Shown in pieces: positions 1-7,810 of a DNA stretch of 64,000 nucleotides (its first letter is position 1; each line of letters starts with the position of its first letter). The notes below the pieces were generated by a model, which did no database searches, had not been told where the DNA came from, and was given only the letters and a program-made list of their open reading frames with translations. The stretch covers positions 4,278,001-4,342,000 of the forward strand of contig NZ_AP024828.1 of assembly GCF_019668465.1 (NCBI RefSeq), in the 5' to 3' direction. This DNA comes from Mycobacterium senriense. Its GTDB lineage: Bacteria; Actinomycetota; Actinomycetes; Mycobacteriales; Mycobacteriaceae. Made by a program: the position numbers and the translations under genes.

Positions 1-223
1 CGTCGGCTATACCGCGGCGTTCTGCTACGCCGCCGCCGTCGTAACCGAACTCGGCGGCCCGATGTCGCACGCCGCGGTGGTGGCCCGCGAATTCGGCTTC
101 CCCTGCGTCGTCGACGTTCAGGGCGCCACCAGGGCACTGCCGTCGGGCGCCCTCGTCGAGGTCGATGGCGCGACGGGCGAGATTCACGTCCTGGAGCTCG
201 CCGTGGACGACGCGCCGAGCTAG
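1..223 (+). CDS. PEP-utilising mobile-domain protein, C-terminal fragment
   Basis: Only the last 73 codons are present, with the reading frame starting at base 2 and TAG at 221-223. The fragment contains GGPMSHAAVVAREFG followed by PCVV, which matches the phosphohistidine swivelling domain of PEP synthase, pyruvate phosphate dikinase and rifampicin phosphotransferase-type enzymes; the His of MSHAA would be the phosphorylated residue. The rest of the protein is outside the window, so the substrate cannot be named. From memory, M. tuberculosis Rv2047c, next to lppI, is a large protein with PEP-synthase-like similarity at its C terminus, and this could be its orthologue. Its stop and that of the convergent P450 gene share the four bases CTAG at 220-223. 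Confidence 0.7.
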   Translation, partial: VGYTAAFCYAAAVVTELGGPMSHAAVVAREFGFPCVVDVQGATRALPSGALVEVDGATGEIHVLELAVDDAPS

Positions 224-1446
224 TCGAACTCCATCTCGAGCTCTACCGGCCCGCTCAGTCCCAGCATCGGTTTCCACCGTGCAATGGCCACGCGGCGCGG
301 GTTGGTCATGCGCCGGGCGATGACCTTGAGAGCTCCAGCGAGTTCCGTTCGGGCGAGGTTGGCGCCAAGGCAATAGTGGGCGCCGCCGCCGAACGTCAAA
401 ATGGGCGGCGGGTCTTCGCGGGTGATGTCGAACCGGTCCGGGTGTGGATAGACCTCTGGATCACAATTGGCGGCAAAGGTATTCACCGAAATGAAGGTGC
501 CCGTCGGAAACCTGTAGCCCGCGAACGTGACGTCGTCCAGGACGGTGCGCAGGGTGGTGCAGACCGCCGGCGAATGGCGCATGCATTCCTCGACGGCTCG
601 CATCGCGAGGCCGGAATCGTCGCGCAACATCGCCAGCTCATCGGGATGATCACACAGCGCGTGCATGCACGCGGCCAGTTGATTGCGAGTGGTGTCGGTG
701 CCGGCGCTGAGGATGCTGAACGCCAGCATGCGCATCTCCGCGTTGCTCAGCCGGTCGCCGTCGTCCTGGGCGCGGATCAGTTCGGAGATCAAGTCATCGG
801 TCAACCGGCTGCGCCGTTCGGCGATCATGTCGTCGATGTAGGCGTCGAACTGGTCCCACGCTCGCATCACTATGTGCTGCTCATTCGCCAGGTCGGAGTC
901 GAACCTGACGATTTTGAAAATGTCCTCGGCCCATAGGGAAAACTGTTCCCAGTCTTCCGGAGGCGCGCCCAACAGCGCGCAGATGATCGGAATCGGGTAC
1001 GGACGGGCGATGTCGGTGACGAATTCGCATCGGCCGGCGTCGGCGACCTGGTCGATCAGCTCGTTGATCACCGTGTCGATGGTGCCTTCCATGCGCGCGG
1101 ATGCCCGCGGCGTGAATGCCTTGGACACCAGACCGCGCAGCCGTCGATGTTCCTCGCCTTCCATGCCCAGGATGGTGCCGAGGACCCGGTCATAGAGCGG
1201 GCCGGACGTTATTCCGCGCGCGGTCATGTGCATGCCGGGCGGGAAAACGAACCGGGGGTCGCGAAGTATCCCGCGGGCGAGTTCGTAACCGAGCACCTCG
1301 GGTCCCAGCGGCCCGATGGCCATCGGCGACCGCTTGCGCACCTCGTGGATGCGCGGCGCGACTTCGTGCACGGTGTCGGCGATGTCGTAGTGCAGCCTCG
1401 GGAGGCCGGCGTCGAAGACGCTGGGTGATGCGGTCTCGACGGTCAT
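220..1446 (-). CDS. Cytochrome P450 monooxygenase
   Basis: A 408-residue soluble bacterial P450. It shows the I-helix oxygen-activation motif AGTDTT (about 248-253), the ExxR pair (E287/R290) and the heme loop FGGGAHYCLG with the axial thiolate at Cys359. The ATG at 1446 has GAAGGAG upstream. It is the last gene of the minus-strand operon that begins at 8521, behind an SDR (22-bp gap), a VOC protein and a reductase-like gene. This context suggests hydroxylation of a hydrophobic substrate later oxidised by the SDR. No ferredoxin gene is adjacent, so redox partners must come from elsewhere. I cannot place it in a numbered CYP family with confidence. Confidence 0.93.
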   Translation of the reverse strand: MTVETASPSVFDAGLPRLHYDIADTVHEVAPRIHEVRKRSPMAIGPLGPEVLGYELARGILRDPRFVFPPGMHMTARGITSGPLYDRVLGTILGMEGEEHRRLRGLVSKAFTPRASARMEGTIDTVINELIDQVADAGRCEFVTDIARPYPIPIICALLGAPPEDWEQFSLWAEDIFKIVRFDSDLANEQHIVMRAWDQFDAYIDDMIAERRSRLTDDLISELIRAQDDGDRLSNAEMRMLAFSILSAGTDTTRNQLAACMHALCDHPDELAMLRDDSGLAMRAVEECMRHSPAVCTTLRTVLDDVTFAGYRFPTGTFISVNTFAANCDPEVYPHPDRFDITREDPPPILTFGGGAHYCLGANLARTELAGALKVIARRMTNPRRVAIARWKPMLGLSGPVELEMEFD

Positions 1447-1468
1447 CGCGTGTCTCCTTCGGCCGAAA

Positions 1469-2428
1469 TCAGCTCGGTTGGTAGCGCTTTGGCAGTACTT
1501 CGATCGGCGCCGAAATGGCTTGACCGGGGGCCAACTCCCCGGACTCCGCCAAGTCGGGCATCAACCTGGCCGTGGACGTGTCGACGATCGCAGCGAAGTT
1601 GTCCCGCACATTCTCGAGGGTGAGACCTGAGTCATAGTGGCCCGTGGTCTGGCCGAAGACCCGGATGCCCACGTTCCCGCCGCCGGCTTCGAGGTTGGCG
1701 CCGGACACCGGACAGCTCTCGTGAACCAGGAAGGCCACGGCCGGTGACACCAGGCCGGTCGGAAAGTGTTCCTCCATCAGCTTCGTGAAAGCGGACGGGT
1801 CGTTGAAATGCCGCACGGCGCTGGTGTTTGCCGCCGGGCCCAACGCGTTGACCTTGATGCCCAGTGGAGCGCCCTCGACGGCGAGACCACGTGTCAGCCC
1901 GAAGATTCCACCCTTGGCGGCGCCGTAGATGGACAGGTATTCCAGCCCGAACATCGCCCCGGATGTCGTGTTCACGATGCGGCCGTAACCGGCGTCCCGC
2001 ATGTGGGGCCATGCCGCCCGGCACATCCACACGGTTCCCATCAGGTGTACGTCGATGACGTTGCGGATGTCGGTGTCGGAGATCTCGTCGAAGTGCGCCA
2101 TGAAGCAGACCCCGGCATTGTTCACCATGATGTCGAGGCGACCCCACGTGTCCAGCGCGGTCTGGACAACCCGGCGCGCGCTGTCTTGATCGGCGACGCT
2201 GTGCAGGTCTGGCACCGCCTCACCGCCCGCCGCGCAGATCTCGTCGGCAACCTGCTCGGCGTTGGCCCGCAGGAGGTTCCGTCCGTCGGGTCCGACGCCG
2301 CGGTCGTTGACCACGACCTTGGCTCCCCGCTCGGCCAGCAGTTTGGCGTGCGAGCGCCCCAGGCTCGGCTCCTGGCCCCCGGCGCCGGTGACGATCGCGA
2401 CTCTTCCGTCAAAGCGGACCTCGGTCAT
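1469..2428 (-). CDS. Short-chain dehydrogenase/reductase
   Basis: A 319-residue SDR. The nucleotide-binding loop at about 14-24 is TGAGGQEPSLG, a longer variant resembling the (3R)-hydroxyacyl-CoA dehydrogenase domain of peroxisomal multifunctional enzymes. NNAG follows at about 103-106, then Ser156 and Tyr168-x3-Lys172 as catalytic residues. It most likely oxidises a hydroxyl group on a bulky acyl-CoA or alcohol with NAD(P). It lies between the VOC gene (49-bp gap) and the P450 gene in the same operon, consistent with stepwise oxidation of one substrate. The substrate is unknown. The roughly 60 residues after the Rossmann core lengthen it beyond the usual 250-270. Confidence 0.9.
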   Translation of the reverse strand: MTEVRFDGRVAIVTGAGGQEPSLGRSHAKLLAERGAKVVVNDRGVGPDGRNLLRANAEQVADEICAAGGEAVPDLHSVADQDSARRVVQTALDTWGRLDIMVNNAGVCFMAHFDEISDTDIRNVIDVHLMGTVWMCRAAWPHMRDAGYGRIVNTTSGAMFGLEYLSIYGAAKGGIFGLTRGLAVEGAPLGIKVNALGPAANTSAVRHFNDPSAFTKLMEEHFPTGLVSPAVAFLVHESCPVSGANLEAGGGNVGIRVFGQTTGHYDSGLTLENVRDNFAAIVDTSTARLMPDLAESGELAPGQAISAPIEVLPKRYQPS

Positions 2429-2477
2429 GAGGCGCTCTCCGGAAGTTCGCGCAGATCGTGAGCCATGCCGTCTCCAA

Positions 2478-2894
2478 TCACGGGATGTTGGTCGCCAGGA
2501 ATGTCAGTGGCAGTCCCAGGATCGACACGTCGTTTTCGTCGAGGAAGGTGCCGTCGCCCTCCATGTGTTGCCGGAATCGCGTTGTCGCGCCGTAGCGCTC
2601 GGCGACGGCGTCGGCCTTGGCGGCTTCCGGTACTCCGATCACCACGGTGAACACGCCGTCGCCGTGGCGCTCGAGGAACTCCGTCACCGTGACGGCGACC
2701 TCGCCGGTCGACCCGGGGATCGGGCTGATCAGTTCGATGCCCCGATTCCAGTCGAGGTGGATGTCCAGGCCGAGCTCGGCCAGCTGCAGGGGTTCGAAGA
2801 GGAATCCGAGGTCGCTGAACATTTGTGTCACTGCGGCATGGCGTTCCGGCACCACGGCGAACACGACGTGGTGAAGCGAGGGTTCTTGAGGCAT
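2478..2894 (-). CDS. VOC (glyoxalase/bleomycin-resistance fold) protein
   Basis: A 138-residue protein with paired beta-alpha-beta-beta-beta modules typical of the vicinal oxygen chelate fold. It starts EPSLHHVVFAV, continues with a second module containing IELISPIPG, and ends ILGLPLTFLA. Proteins of this size may be isomerases, lyases, dioxygenase-like enzymes or binding proteins, and nothing here fixes the reaction. The ATG at 2894 follows GGGAGAG. It sits 12 bp downstream of the reductase-like gene and upstream of the SDR, inside the P450 operon, so it probably acts on an intermediate of the same pathway. Confidence 0.75.
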   Translation of the reverse strand: MPQEPSLHHVVFAVVPERHAAVTQMFSDLGFLFEPLQLAELGLDIHLDWNRGIELISPIPGSTGEVAVTVTEFLERHGDGVFTVVIGVPEAAKADAVAERYGATTRFRQHMEGDGTFLDENDVSILGLPLTFLATNIP

Positions 2895-2906
2895 CGGGGT
2901 CTCTCC

Positions 2907-3965
2907 CTATCGAGGATCAGCGCGCAGCACCCCGCGCGGCAGTAGCAGCGGCAGGTCGTTGTAGGTGACGATGCCGGGAGGGGCGGCGACGACAGCGGGT
3001 ATCGCGGTGATCGCCGGCACCGCGGTGATGGTCAGTCCCAACATGATGTAGTCGTCCAGTGTCTGGCCCTCAAAGTCCGGCGGTGGCAGGAAGCTCAGCG
3101 TGGTCTTGATCGTCGGTCGACCCTGCACCTCGACCGTGTAGCCCATGTCCAGCAGCCAGTCCGGTTCCAGCGCTTGGCCTTTGCGCCATCGCCCACCGAT
3201 TTCGATGACCTCTCGGCCAGCCAACATCCCTTTCCAGCGAACGTGGATGCCGGCGACGCAACCCTTCGCGATGGTCCAGTCGCCGGGCAGGTGCAGATCC
3301 TCCGTGGTCTGGGCGTACTCGGCTTCGCAGCGGACTTCGTCGAGCTCGACGCCGAGGGCGTCGGCGAGCAGCAACACGCCGTCGCGGAAGATGCCGGATC
3401 CTTTCTCGGTGATGGCCGGGAGGTCCGGTTGATCGATGGGATAGCCGAAGCCCATGGGTATTTCGGTCGCGGGCGAGTTGTAGATCGTAGTATCGAAGGA
3501 TTCCAGTACCGACACCTTGTCCACCCGGTCCGAGAGCCCCGCCGACACGATGGTGAACAGTTGGATGAAGCCGGGGTTGATGCCGGTGCCGAAGATGGTC
3601 GATCTGCCCGCTTCGCACGCCTGGGCGATGCGCTCCCGCCCCGCGCCGAGGAAGTGGCCGGTGATGAACTCGGCGGTGCCTACGACGTTTATGCCCGCGC
3701 CGAGGATGCGGATCAGCTCATCGACGTCCGCGAACATCGGGTTGTAGACCACGCAGTCCGGCTTGAGCGCGAGCAGCGCCTCAATATCGCTGGTGGCCTT
3801 GACATCGAGCGGCGCGATCCCGCACAGCTCGCCGACATCGCGGCCGGCCTTCTCCGGCGACCACGCGTAACATCCGACAAGCTCGAGCGTCGGGTTGGCG
3901 GCAATCGCCCTGACGGAACTCTTGCCGACGTTACCGGTCGTCCACTGGACCACCCGATAGGTCAA
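2907..3965 (-). CDS. Dihydrodipicolinate reductase-like NAD(P)-dependent dehydrogenase, copy 1
   Basis: About 352 residues, with an N-terminal Rossmann domain YRVVQWTTGNVGKSSVRAI and the downstream block GINPGF typical of the actinobacterial DapB-like/amine-dehydrogenase-like family. The start is set at TTG 3965 because GAGAGG lies about 9 bases upstream and family members begin at this point (TYRVVQW); the frame is open further upstream only through overlap with the preceding gene. Two relatives lie at 8822 (frameshifted) and 11597. The family is often found in mycobacterial catabolic clusters, but the true substrate is not established. It is 13 bp downstream of the 146-residue membrane protein in the same operon. 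Confidence 0.85.
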   Translation of the reverse strand: MTYRVVQWTTGNVGKSSVRAIAANPTLELVGCYAWSPEKAGRDVGELCGIAPLDVKATSDIEALLALKPDCVVYNPMFADVDELIRILGAGINVVGTAEFITGHFLGAGRERIAQACEAGRSTIFGTGINPGFIQLFTIVSAGLSDRVDKVSVLESFDTTIYNSPATEIPMGFGYPIDQPDLPAITEKGSGIFRDGVLLLADALGVELDEVRCEAEYAQTTEDLHLPGDWTIAKGCVAGIHVRWKGMLAGREVIEIGGRWRKGQALEPDWLLDMGYTVEVQGRPTIKTTLSFLPPPDFEGQTLDDYIMLGLTITAVPAITAIPAVVAAPPGIVTYNDLPLLLPRGVLRADPR

Positions 3966-3978
3966 CGGGCCGATCCTC

Positions 3979-4419
3979 TCATGGGTGCGACGTCGCGTGC
4001 TGTTGCGCGGCCTGTCGAGCCAGCCTGTCGTTGTGGATCTTGACGAGTTCGCGGAATCCGAGCCGGTGATACTTCGGTATCGGCTGGATGCCCCAGACGT
4101 CTTGCGCGGTGGCCTTGCCCTCGGCGCCCTCGGGCGGTCCGAACGGCGGGTAGGGGTACTTGCACTCCAAAGTGTCGTTGGAGTACCGGATCTTGAGGAG
4201 CTCACTACAGATCTGGGTCAGGCTCAGGGTCGGGTAGCCGTAGTAGACCGCCATGAACGGCAGCGTGAAGGCACCCTCGATCACCAGGGCGACCAGGCAC
4301 ACCAACACGGCACGCTTGATCCATTTGTGCATTCGCGCGTAGTACGGCGTGGTGCCGGGCTCGAGATCGGCTGCGGGGTCTTTGTCTTCGGCGGATGCCG
4401 GTGCGGAAGGGCTTGTCAT
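3979..4419 (-). CDS. Small single-pass membrane protein of the NorQ/NorD-linked cluster
   Basis: A 146-residue protein of no family I recognise. A hydrophilic N terminus is followed by one strong membrane segment at about 35-60 ([19 protein letters not shown]), then an aromatic/Cys/Pro-rich region with [12 protein letters not shown] and [12 protein letters not shown], and a charged tail. The two Cys residues after the membrane segment could form a disulphide or bind metal if that part faces outside; this is inference. The ATG at 4419 has AAGGAG upstream. It follows the polytopic membrane protein by 14 bp and precedes the reductase-like gene by 13 bp, so it is probably an accessory subunit of the membrane complex. 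Confidence 0.75.
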   Translation of the reverse strand: MTSPSAPASAEDKDPAADLEPGTTPYYARMHKWIKRAVLVCLVALVIEGAFTLPFMAVYYGYPTLSLTQICSELLKIRYSNDTLECKYPYPPFGPPEGAEGKATAQDVWGIQPIPKYHRLGFRELVKIHNDRLARQAAQQHATSHP

Positions 4420-4433
4420 GGCACTACTCCTTG

Positions 4434-5129
4434 CTAGTCGGAGAAGATTTCGCGGTTGACGGTGTGCAGATAGGGGATGGCGAGGAAGGGTGTGATGTAG
4501 AAGATGTCGTAGAGCCACCAGCCGATGACCGGGAAGACGACACCGGCGTAGCGCACGTCGGCGAACATGGTCATGTTGAAGACGTAGGCCGACCAGATGA
4601 CCACGCCCATCCAGCAGGTGACGACCATCCACTGATGGCCCCACCGCTTCATCTGCAAGAAGCCGATCGCCGCGGCCACCCGCATGGAGAAGACGGTGAG
4701 GATAAGGCCGGCCACATAGGCCTTTTCGCCCGGTCCCGCCGCGCCCCCGACCCACAGCTCGTTGTAATGCCAGAAATAGCCGGCGTCGAACATGTTGCCC
4801 CAGCCGACCATCAGCACGCGGTTGATCAACGTGTGGTTGGCGACCAGGTCCAGAGCCCAGCCCAGGCTGTTGAGCATTCCGTCGATCAGGGTCAGGTAGC
4901 CGATCAGGGTGACGATCATGGGCCGAACCGACAGGCCGGCGCGCAGGGCCTGGCGTTGCAGCCACACCCCGCGCATGAAGATGGGAAATCCGATCAGGCC
5001 CGGTGCCCACATGCCCATCAGCGCCGCGCCGACGATCATCCACTTGTCGGCGCGGCGCTGGGCCTTGCGTGATTCGTCGTGGTGATCCTCGAGGCCGACC
5101 GAACCCGCCTGCGCGGCAGAAAGAGTCAC
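4434..5129 (-). CDS. Polytopic membrane protein, candidate metalloenzyme subunit (copy A)
   Basis: About 231 residues with five to six membrane segments. Possible metal ligands are, counting from GTG 5129, H99 (ANHT), D115 and H121/E124 ([13 protein letters not shown]), H165 (WGHQW), D191 (FADV) and H222 (YLHTVN); all recur in the paralogue at 7811. I chose GTG 5129 because it overlaps the stop of the 42-residue upstream gene (GTGA); GTG 5141 is the alternative and adds four residues. I do not recognise the family; it does not resemble PmoA/AmoA/PmoC or NorB as I recall them. The flanking NorQ/NorD-type genes suggest an enzyme that needs metal insertion or activation. Confidence 0.82.
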   Translation of the reverse strand: MTLSAAQAGSVGLEDHHDESRKAQRRADKWMIVGAALMGMWAPGLIGFPIFMRGVWLQRQALRAGLSVRPMIVTLIGYLTLIDGMLNSLGWALDLVANHTLINRVLMVGWGNMFDAGYFWHYNELWVGGAAGPGEKAYVAGLILTVFSMRVAAAIGFLQMKRWGHQWMVVTCWMGVVIWSAYVFNMTMFADVRYAGVVFPVIGWWLYDIFYITPFLAIPYLHTVNREIFSD

Positions 5130-5254
5130 AGGTCCCACCACCCACGGGCGAACGACATGTACAGCTGGACGCCGAACATCGCCAGCAGGTAGCCGTAGAT
5201 GAAGATCTGGAAGATGATGAGCGCCCTCTTGCGCTTCTCCTCTTGTCGGTCCAT
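5126..5254 (-). CDS. 42-residue single-span membrane peptide
   Basis: A short gene: ATG at 5254, TGA at 5128-5126. The N terminus [10 protein letters not shown] is strongly charged and is followed by one hydrophobic span (about 11-33: [20 protein letters not shown]) and the tail FARGWWDL. It is supported by an excellent ribosome site (AGAAAGGAG, about 9 bases before ATG), a 15-bp gap from the NorQ-like gene and a GTGA overlap with the next polytopic gene. The positive N terminus predicts the N end in the cytoplasm. It is likely a small subunit or assembly partner of the neighbouring membrane protein; no family is recognised. Confidence 0.7.
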   Translation of the reverse strand: MDRQEEKRKRALIIFQIFIYGYLLAMFGVQLYMSFARGWWDL

Positions 5255-5269
5255 GCCGGTTGCTCCTTT

Positions 5270-6070
5270 CTAAGAACTGCTCGAGGCGTCGGCGGCACCC
5301 AGGCTGGCGGCCGCAACTTCACGGAGACCGTCGGTGACGGCACCGTCGGTGCTTAGCGGCGCAAGTATGCAGGCGTCGGACGCATCGAATTCGGTTGCGC
5401 CGGCAGCGATCAGCTGGGCCGCGGTGACCAGCACCCGAGTCGACGGCGGCTCGAAGTGGAAGGCTTGGTCGGCGGTGCGGATCGCGACCGCGCACGCGAC
5501 CAGCCGCCGGGCCGTAGCCGACGGGATTCCGGATTCGGCGACGATCACCTCGGCCTCCCGGTCCGGCGGCAAATAGTTCATCGCCAGCGTGGCGAAGCGT
5601 TGCCGGAATGACGGTTTGAGCTCCTTGAGCGAGCTGCGATAAGCCGGGTTGTACGAACACACCAGCATGAACCCCTCGGGTGCTTGCACAACCTCGCCGG
5701 CGCGGTCGAGATACAGCGAGCGTCGGTGATCGGTGAGCGAATGGAGGATCGCCAGGGAGTCGTGGCGGGCCTCGACGACCTCGTCGAGGTAGCAGATCGC
5801 GCCGGCCTTGACCGCCCGGGTCAGCGGACCATCGGTCCAGACGACGTCACCGCCGGTCACCATGAAGCGGCCGACGAGATCGGAGCTGGTGAGGTCGTCG
5901 TGGCAACTGATGGTGACCACGGGCCGCTGCAGCAGTGAACCCATGTGCTCGACGAACCGCGTCTTGCCGCACCCGGTTGGGCCGGTGAGCATCACCGGGA
6001 TGCGCCGGTGGAAGGCCTGCTCGAACAGCTGAACTTCGTTGCCGTTGGCGAAGTATGTTTCGGTGGTCAT
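5270..6070 (-). CDS. NorQ/CbbQ-type MoxR AAA+ ATPase
   Basis: A 266-residue AAA+ protein. Walker A is GPTGCGKT (30-37), Walker B is CYLDE (93-97), with sensor Asn141 in CSYNPAY and conserved arginines in SFRQRFA (about 154-160). The layout and length match the CbbQ/NirQ/NorQ branch, which works with a VWA partner to activate or load metal into enzymes such as nitric oxide reductase and Rubisco. I chose ATG 6070, preceded by GAGGAAGAG; an upstream in-frame start would overlap the VWA gene. The VWA partner ends 22 bp upstream. No norB, norC or Rubisco gene is present in the window, so its client is probably one or both polytopic proteins here. Confidence 0.9.
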   Translation of the reverse strand: MTTETYFANGNEVQLFEQAFHRRIPVMLTGPTGCGKTRFVEHMGSLLQRPVVTISCHDDLTSSDLVGRFMVTGGDVVWTDGPLTRAVKAGAICYLDEVVEARHDSLAILHSLTDHRRSLYLDRAGEVVQAPEGFMLVCSYNPAYRSSLKELKPSFRQRFATLAMNYLPPDREAEVIVAESGIPSATARRLVACAVAIRTADQAFHFEPPSTRVLVTAAQLIAAGATEFDASDACILAPLSTDGAVTDGLREVAAASLGAADASSSS

Positions 6071-6092
6071 CTCTTCCTCAGCCGGTCGTCGT

Positions 6093-7622
6093 TCATGCGG
6101 CGACCAGTTCGCGATGGACATGGGCCAGCACCCGCGGCAGTTCCTCTACGCGCCGGATCCGCTGCGATCGGCGAGGCCCGAACACCTCGGGGAGGGGATC
6201 GACGCGGGTCGGCCCCACCCCCACGTAGTACATCGACACCCCGGCCTCGTTGGCCTCCTCGACGGCGTGCGCGGCGTCGGCCCAGGCATACCGGCCCTCG
6301 TAGCCCTCGTCGGAGATCAGGCCGTCACCGATGACGATCAGCAGGCGGCGCTCGGATGCCTGCGCCAGCAGTCGGCTCGTCAGATGGCGAAGCGGCGCAC
6401 CGAGTCTGGTGTATCCGCGGGTAGACAAGCCCAGCCCGCTCGGCGGTACGAACCGGTGGTCTTCGAAGTCCTTCAAGCAGCGGACTTCGACGCGATGACG
6501 GGTGTTGCCGGTGAATACGAAAACACCATGGCGCTCTCGTGCCTGCGTCATGGCACGCGAAAGCGCATCGGCACAGGACAATTCAAGCTCGAACACGCGA
6601 CCGCCGTGCACGCCCAGCGACGAACTGCCGTCGAGCAGTAGGGCCGTGGTGACATCGCGGCTGCTGGGCAGCAGGTCGCGGAACACCCTCGGCTCCTTGG
6701 CCTCACCGGTGGACAGGTCGATGTAGTGGTTGACGTATTGGTCGACGTCGAGGTCTGAGCCGTCTTCGAGGCGGTTGGTCATCGCCCGGTGGGTGTGTTC
6801 CTCGAACCACCTACGCACGTCGACGGCCACCGGCACCGGGCGGCGGGCCTGTCGGCTATCTGCACGCTCGACGACGGCGACGTGGTCGCGCATGAAACGC
6901 TGGGTCCACATGTTCCATTCGGGATAGGGGATGCCGGGTCGGTGTTCCGGTGTCACATCGAGATCGTTGTCCTGCGGCCGGCTCGGTGGCGGCAGGTTGG
7001 GGTTGCGGACGCCGCCGTCGCCGCCGACCGGAACCGAATACGGCCGCGGAATGCGCTTCTGCGTCGTTGTCCAGGGCATCCTGCCGAAGCTGCGCCGTAG
7101 CTTGTCGGTCAATCCGTGGGGCGCGGTATAAGCCAGCGGCAAGGCGCCCAGCAGCGGATGGATCGTCAACGCCTGACCGGAGGCCGCCAATGCGATTGCC
7201 CGGCTGAGTATTTCGGCGCCGTCCATGTCGCCGGACGCTGCGCGGAGGTCGGGCAGCAGCCGCTGAAAGTCGGGAAGCAGGCCCGGCCATCGCGACGCGA
7301 GCCAGCCGAGCGCGACGCCGGCTTCGACAAGTGTGAGCGCGCGCAGCTCACGAGCGGCCAGCTTGTTGAGACGATATTCGGCGATGCGTTCCTTCGATGG
7401 TGAACATTGCAGGGCCACACCGCAGGTCAAGGTTCGGCGCGTCCAGCCCGGCGGCAGGGGATAGGGCATGTGGACGAAGGTGAGCCCCGCGTTCAAGCCG
7501 AAGCCCCGCCGTTCGCCCGTGACGAGCCGGACGCCCTCGCGACGCTGCTCGCTCAGCGCGACCGCCGTCACGGCGCAACTGCGTTCCAGCGCCATCGCAT
7601 GCGCATCAAACTGCTCACTCAT
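6093..7622 (-). CDS. NorD/CbbO-like VWA-domain protein
   Basis: A 509-residue protein whose C-terminal third is a von Willebrand A domain with an intact MIDAS motif DGSSS (331-335) and a second strand IVIGDGLISDEG. The N-terminal two thirds are the less conserved helical region typical of NorD/CbbO. Members of this family pair with NorQ/CbbQ ATPases as activators of metal-containing enzymes, and the NorQ-like gene follows at 22 bp. The ATG at 7622 is preceded by a G-rich site about 8 bases upstream. The protein lacks membrane segments and so should act on the cytoplasmic face of the membrane client. The pairing is clear; the client is inferred. Confidence 0.87.
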   Translation of the reverse strand: MSEQFDAHAMALERSCAVTAVALSEQRREGVRLVTGERRGFGLNAGLTFVHMPYPLPPGWTRRTLTCGVALQCSPSKERIAEYRLNKLAARELRALTLVEAGVALGWLASRWPGLLPDFQRLLPDLRAASGDMDGAEILSRAIALAASGQALTIHPLLGALPLAYTAPHGLTDKLRRSFGRMPWTTTQKRIPRPYSVPVGGDGGVRNPNLPPPSRPQDNDLDVTPEHRPGIPYPEWNMWTQRFMRDHVAVVERADSRQARRPVPVAVDVRRWFEEHTHRAMTNRLEDGSDLDVDQYVNHYIDLSTGEAKEPRVFRDLLPSSRDVTTALLLDGSSSLGVHGGRVFELELSCADALSRAMTQARERHGVFVFTGNTRHRVEVRCLKDFEDHRFVPPSGLGLSTRGYTRLGAPLRHLTSRLLAQASERRLLIVIGDGLISDEGYEGRYAWADAAHAVEEANEAGVSMYYVGVGPTRVDPLPEVFGPRRSQRIRRVEELPRVLAHVHRELVAA

Positions 7623-7661
7623 CGGACGAACCCCCCGCGTCCCACCTACCCGACCCGCGGC

Positions 7662-7766
7662 TCAGAACGTGCCGATGTTGGAGAACAGCCAGTACCAGAA
7701 CCAGATGATCAGTCCGGTGCCACCCCACGCGGCGACATAACGAAGGATCTCCCACAGATAACCCAT
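7662..7766 (-). CDS. 34-residue aromatic-rich membrane peptide
   Basis: A very short gene, ATG 7766 to TGA 7664-7662. The product is a single hydrophobic span rich in Trp, Tyr and Phe (YVAAWGGTGLIIWFWYWLF) with a short N terminus MGYLWEILR. Support: ribosome site GAGGAAG about 8 bases upstream, a position 44 bp after the polytopic gene at 7811 and 39 bp before the VWA gene, and the parallel with the 42-residue peptide next to the other polytopic copy. It is too short for family assignment. A role as a small subunit or stabiliser of the membrane complex is inferred from context. Confidence 0.6.
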   Translation of the reverse strand: MGYLWEILRYVAAWGGTGLIIWFWYWLFSNIGTF

Positions 7767-7810
7767 GATGTGACTTCCTCGGTGACGTAGTGAATTTCGG
7801 CTCGCGCATC

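Noticed and set aside
4420..5343. Upstream extension of the frame for the 146-residue membrane protein
   Set aside because: The stretch overlaps the polytopic gene and gives Arg/Ser-rich sequence; the good ribosome site and ATG are at 4419.
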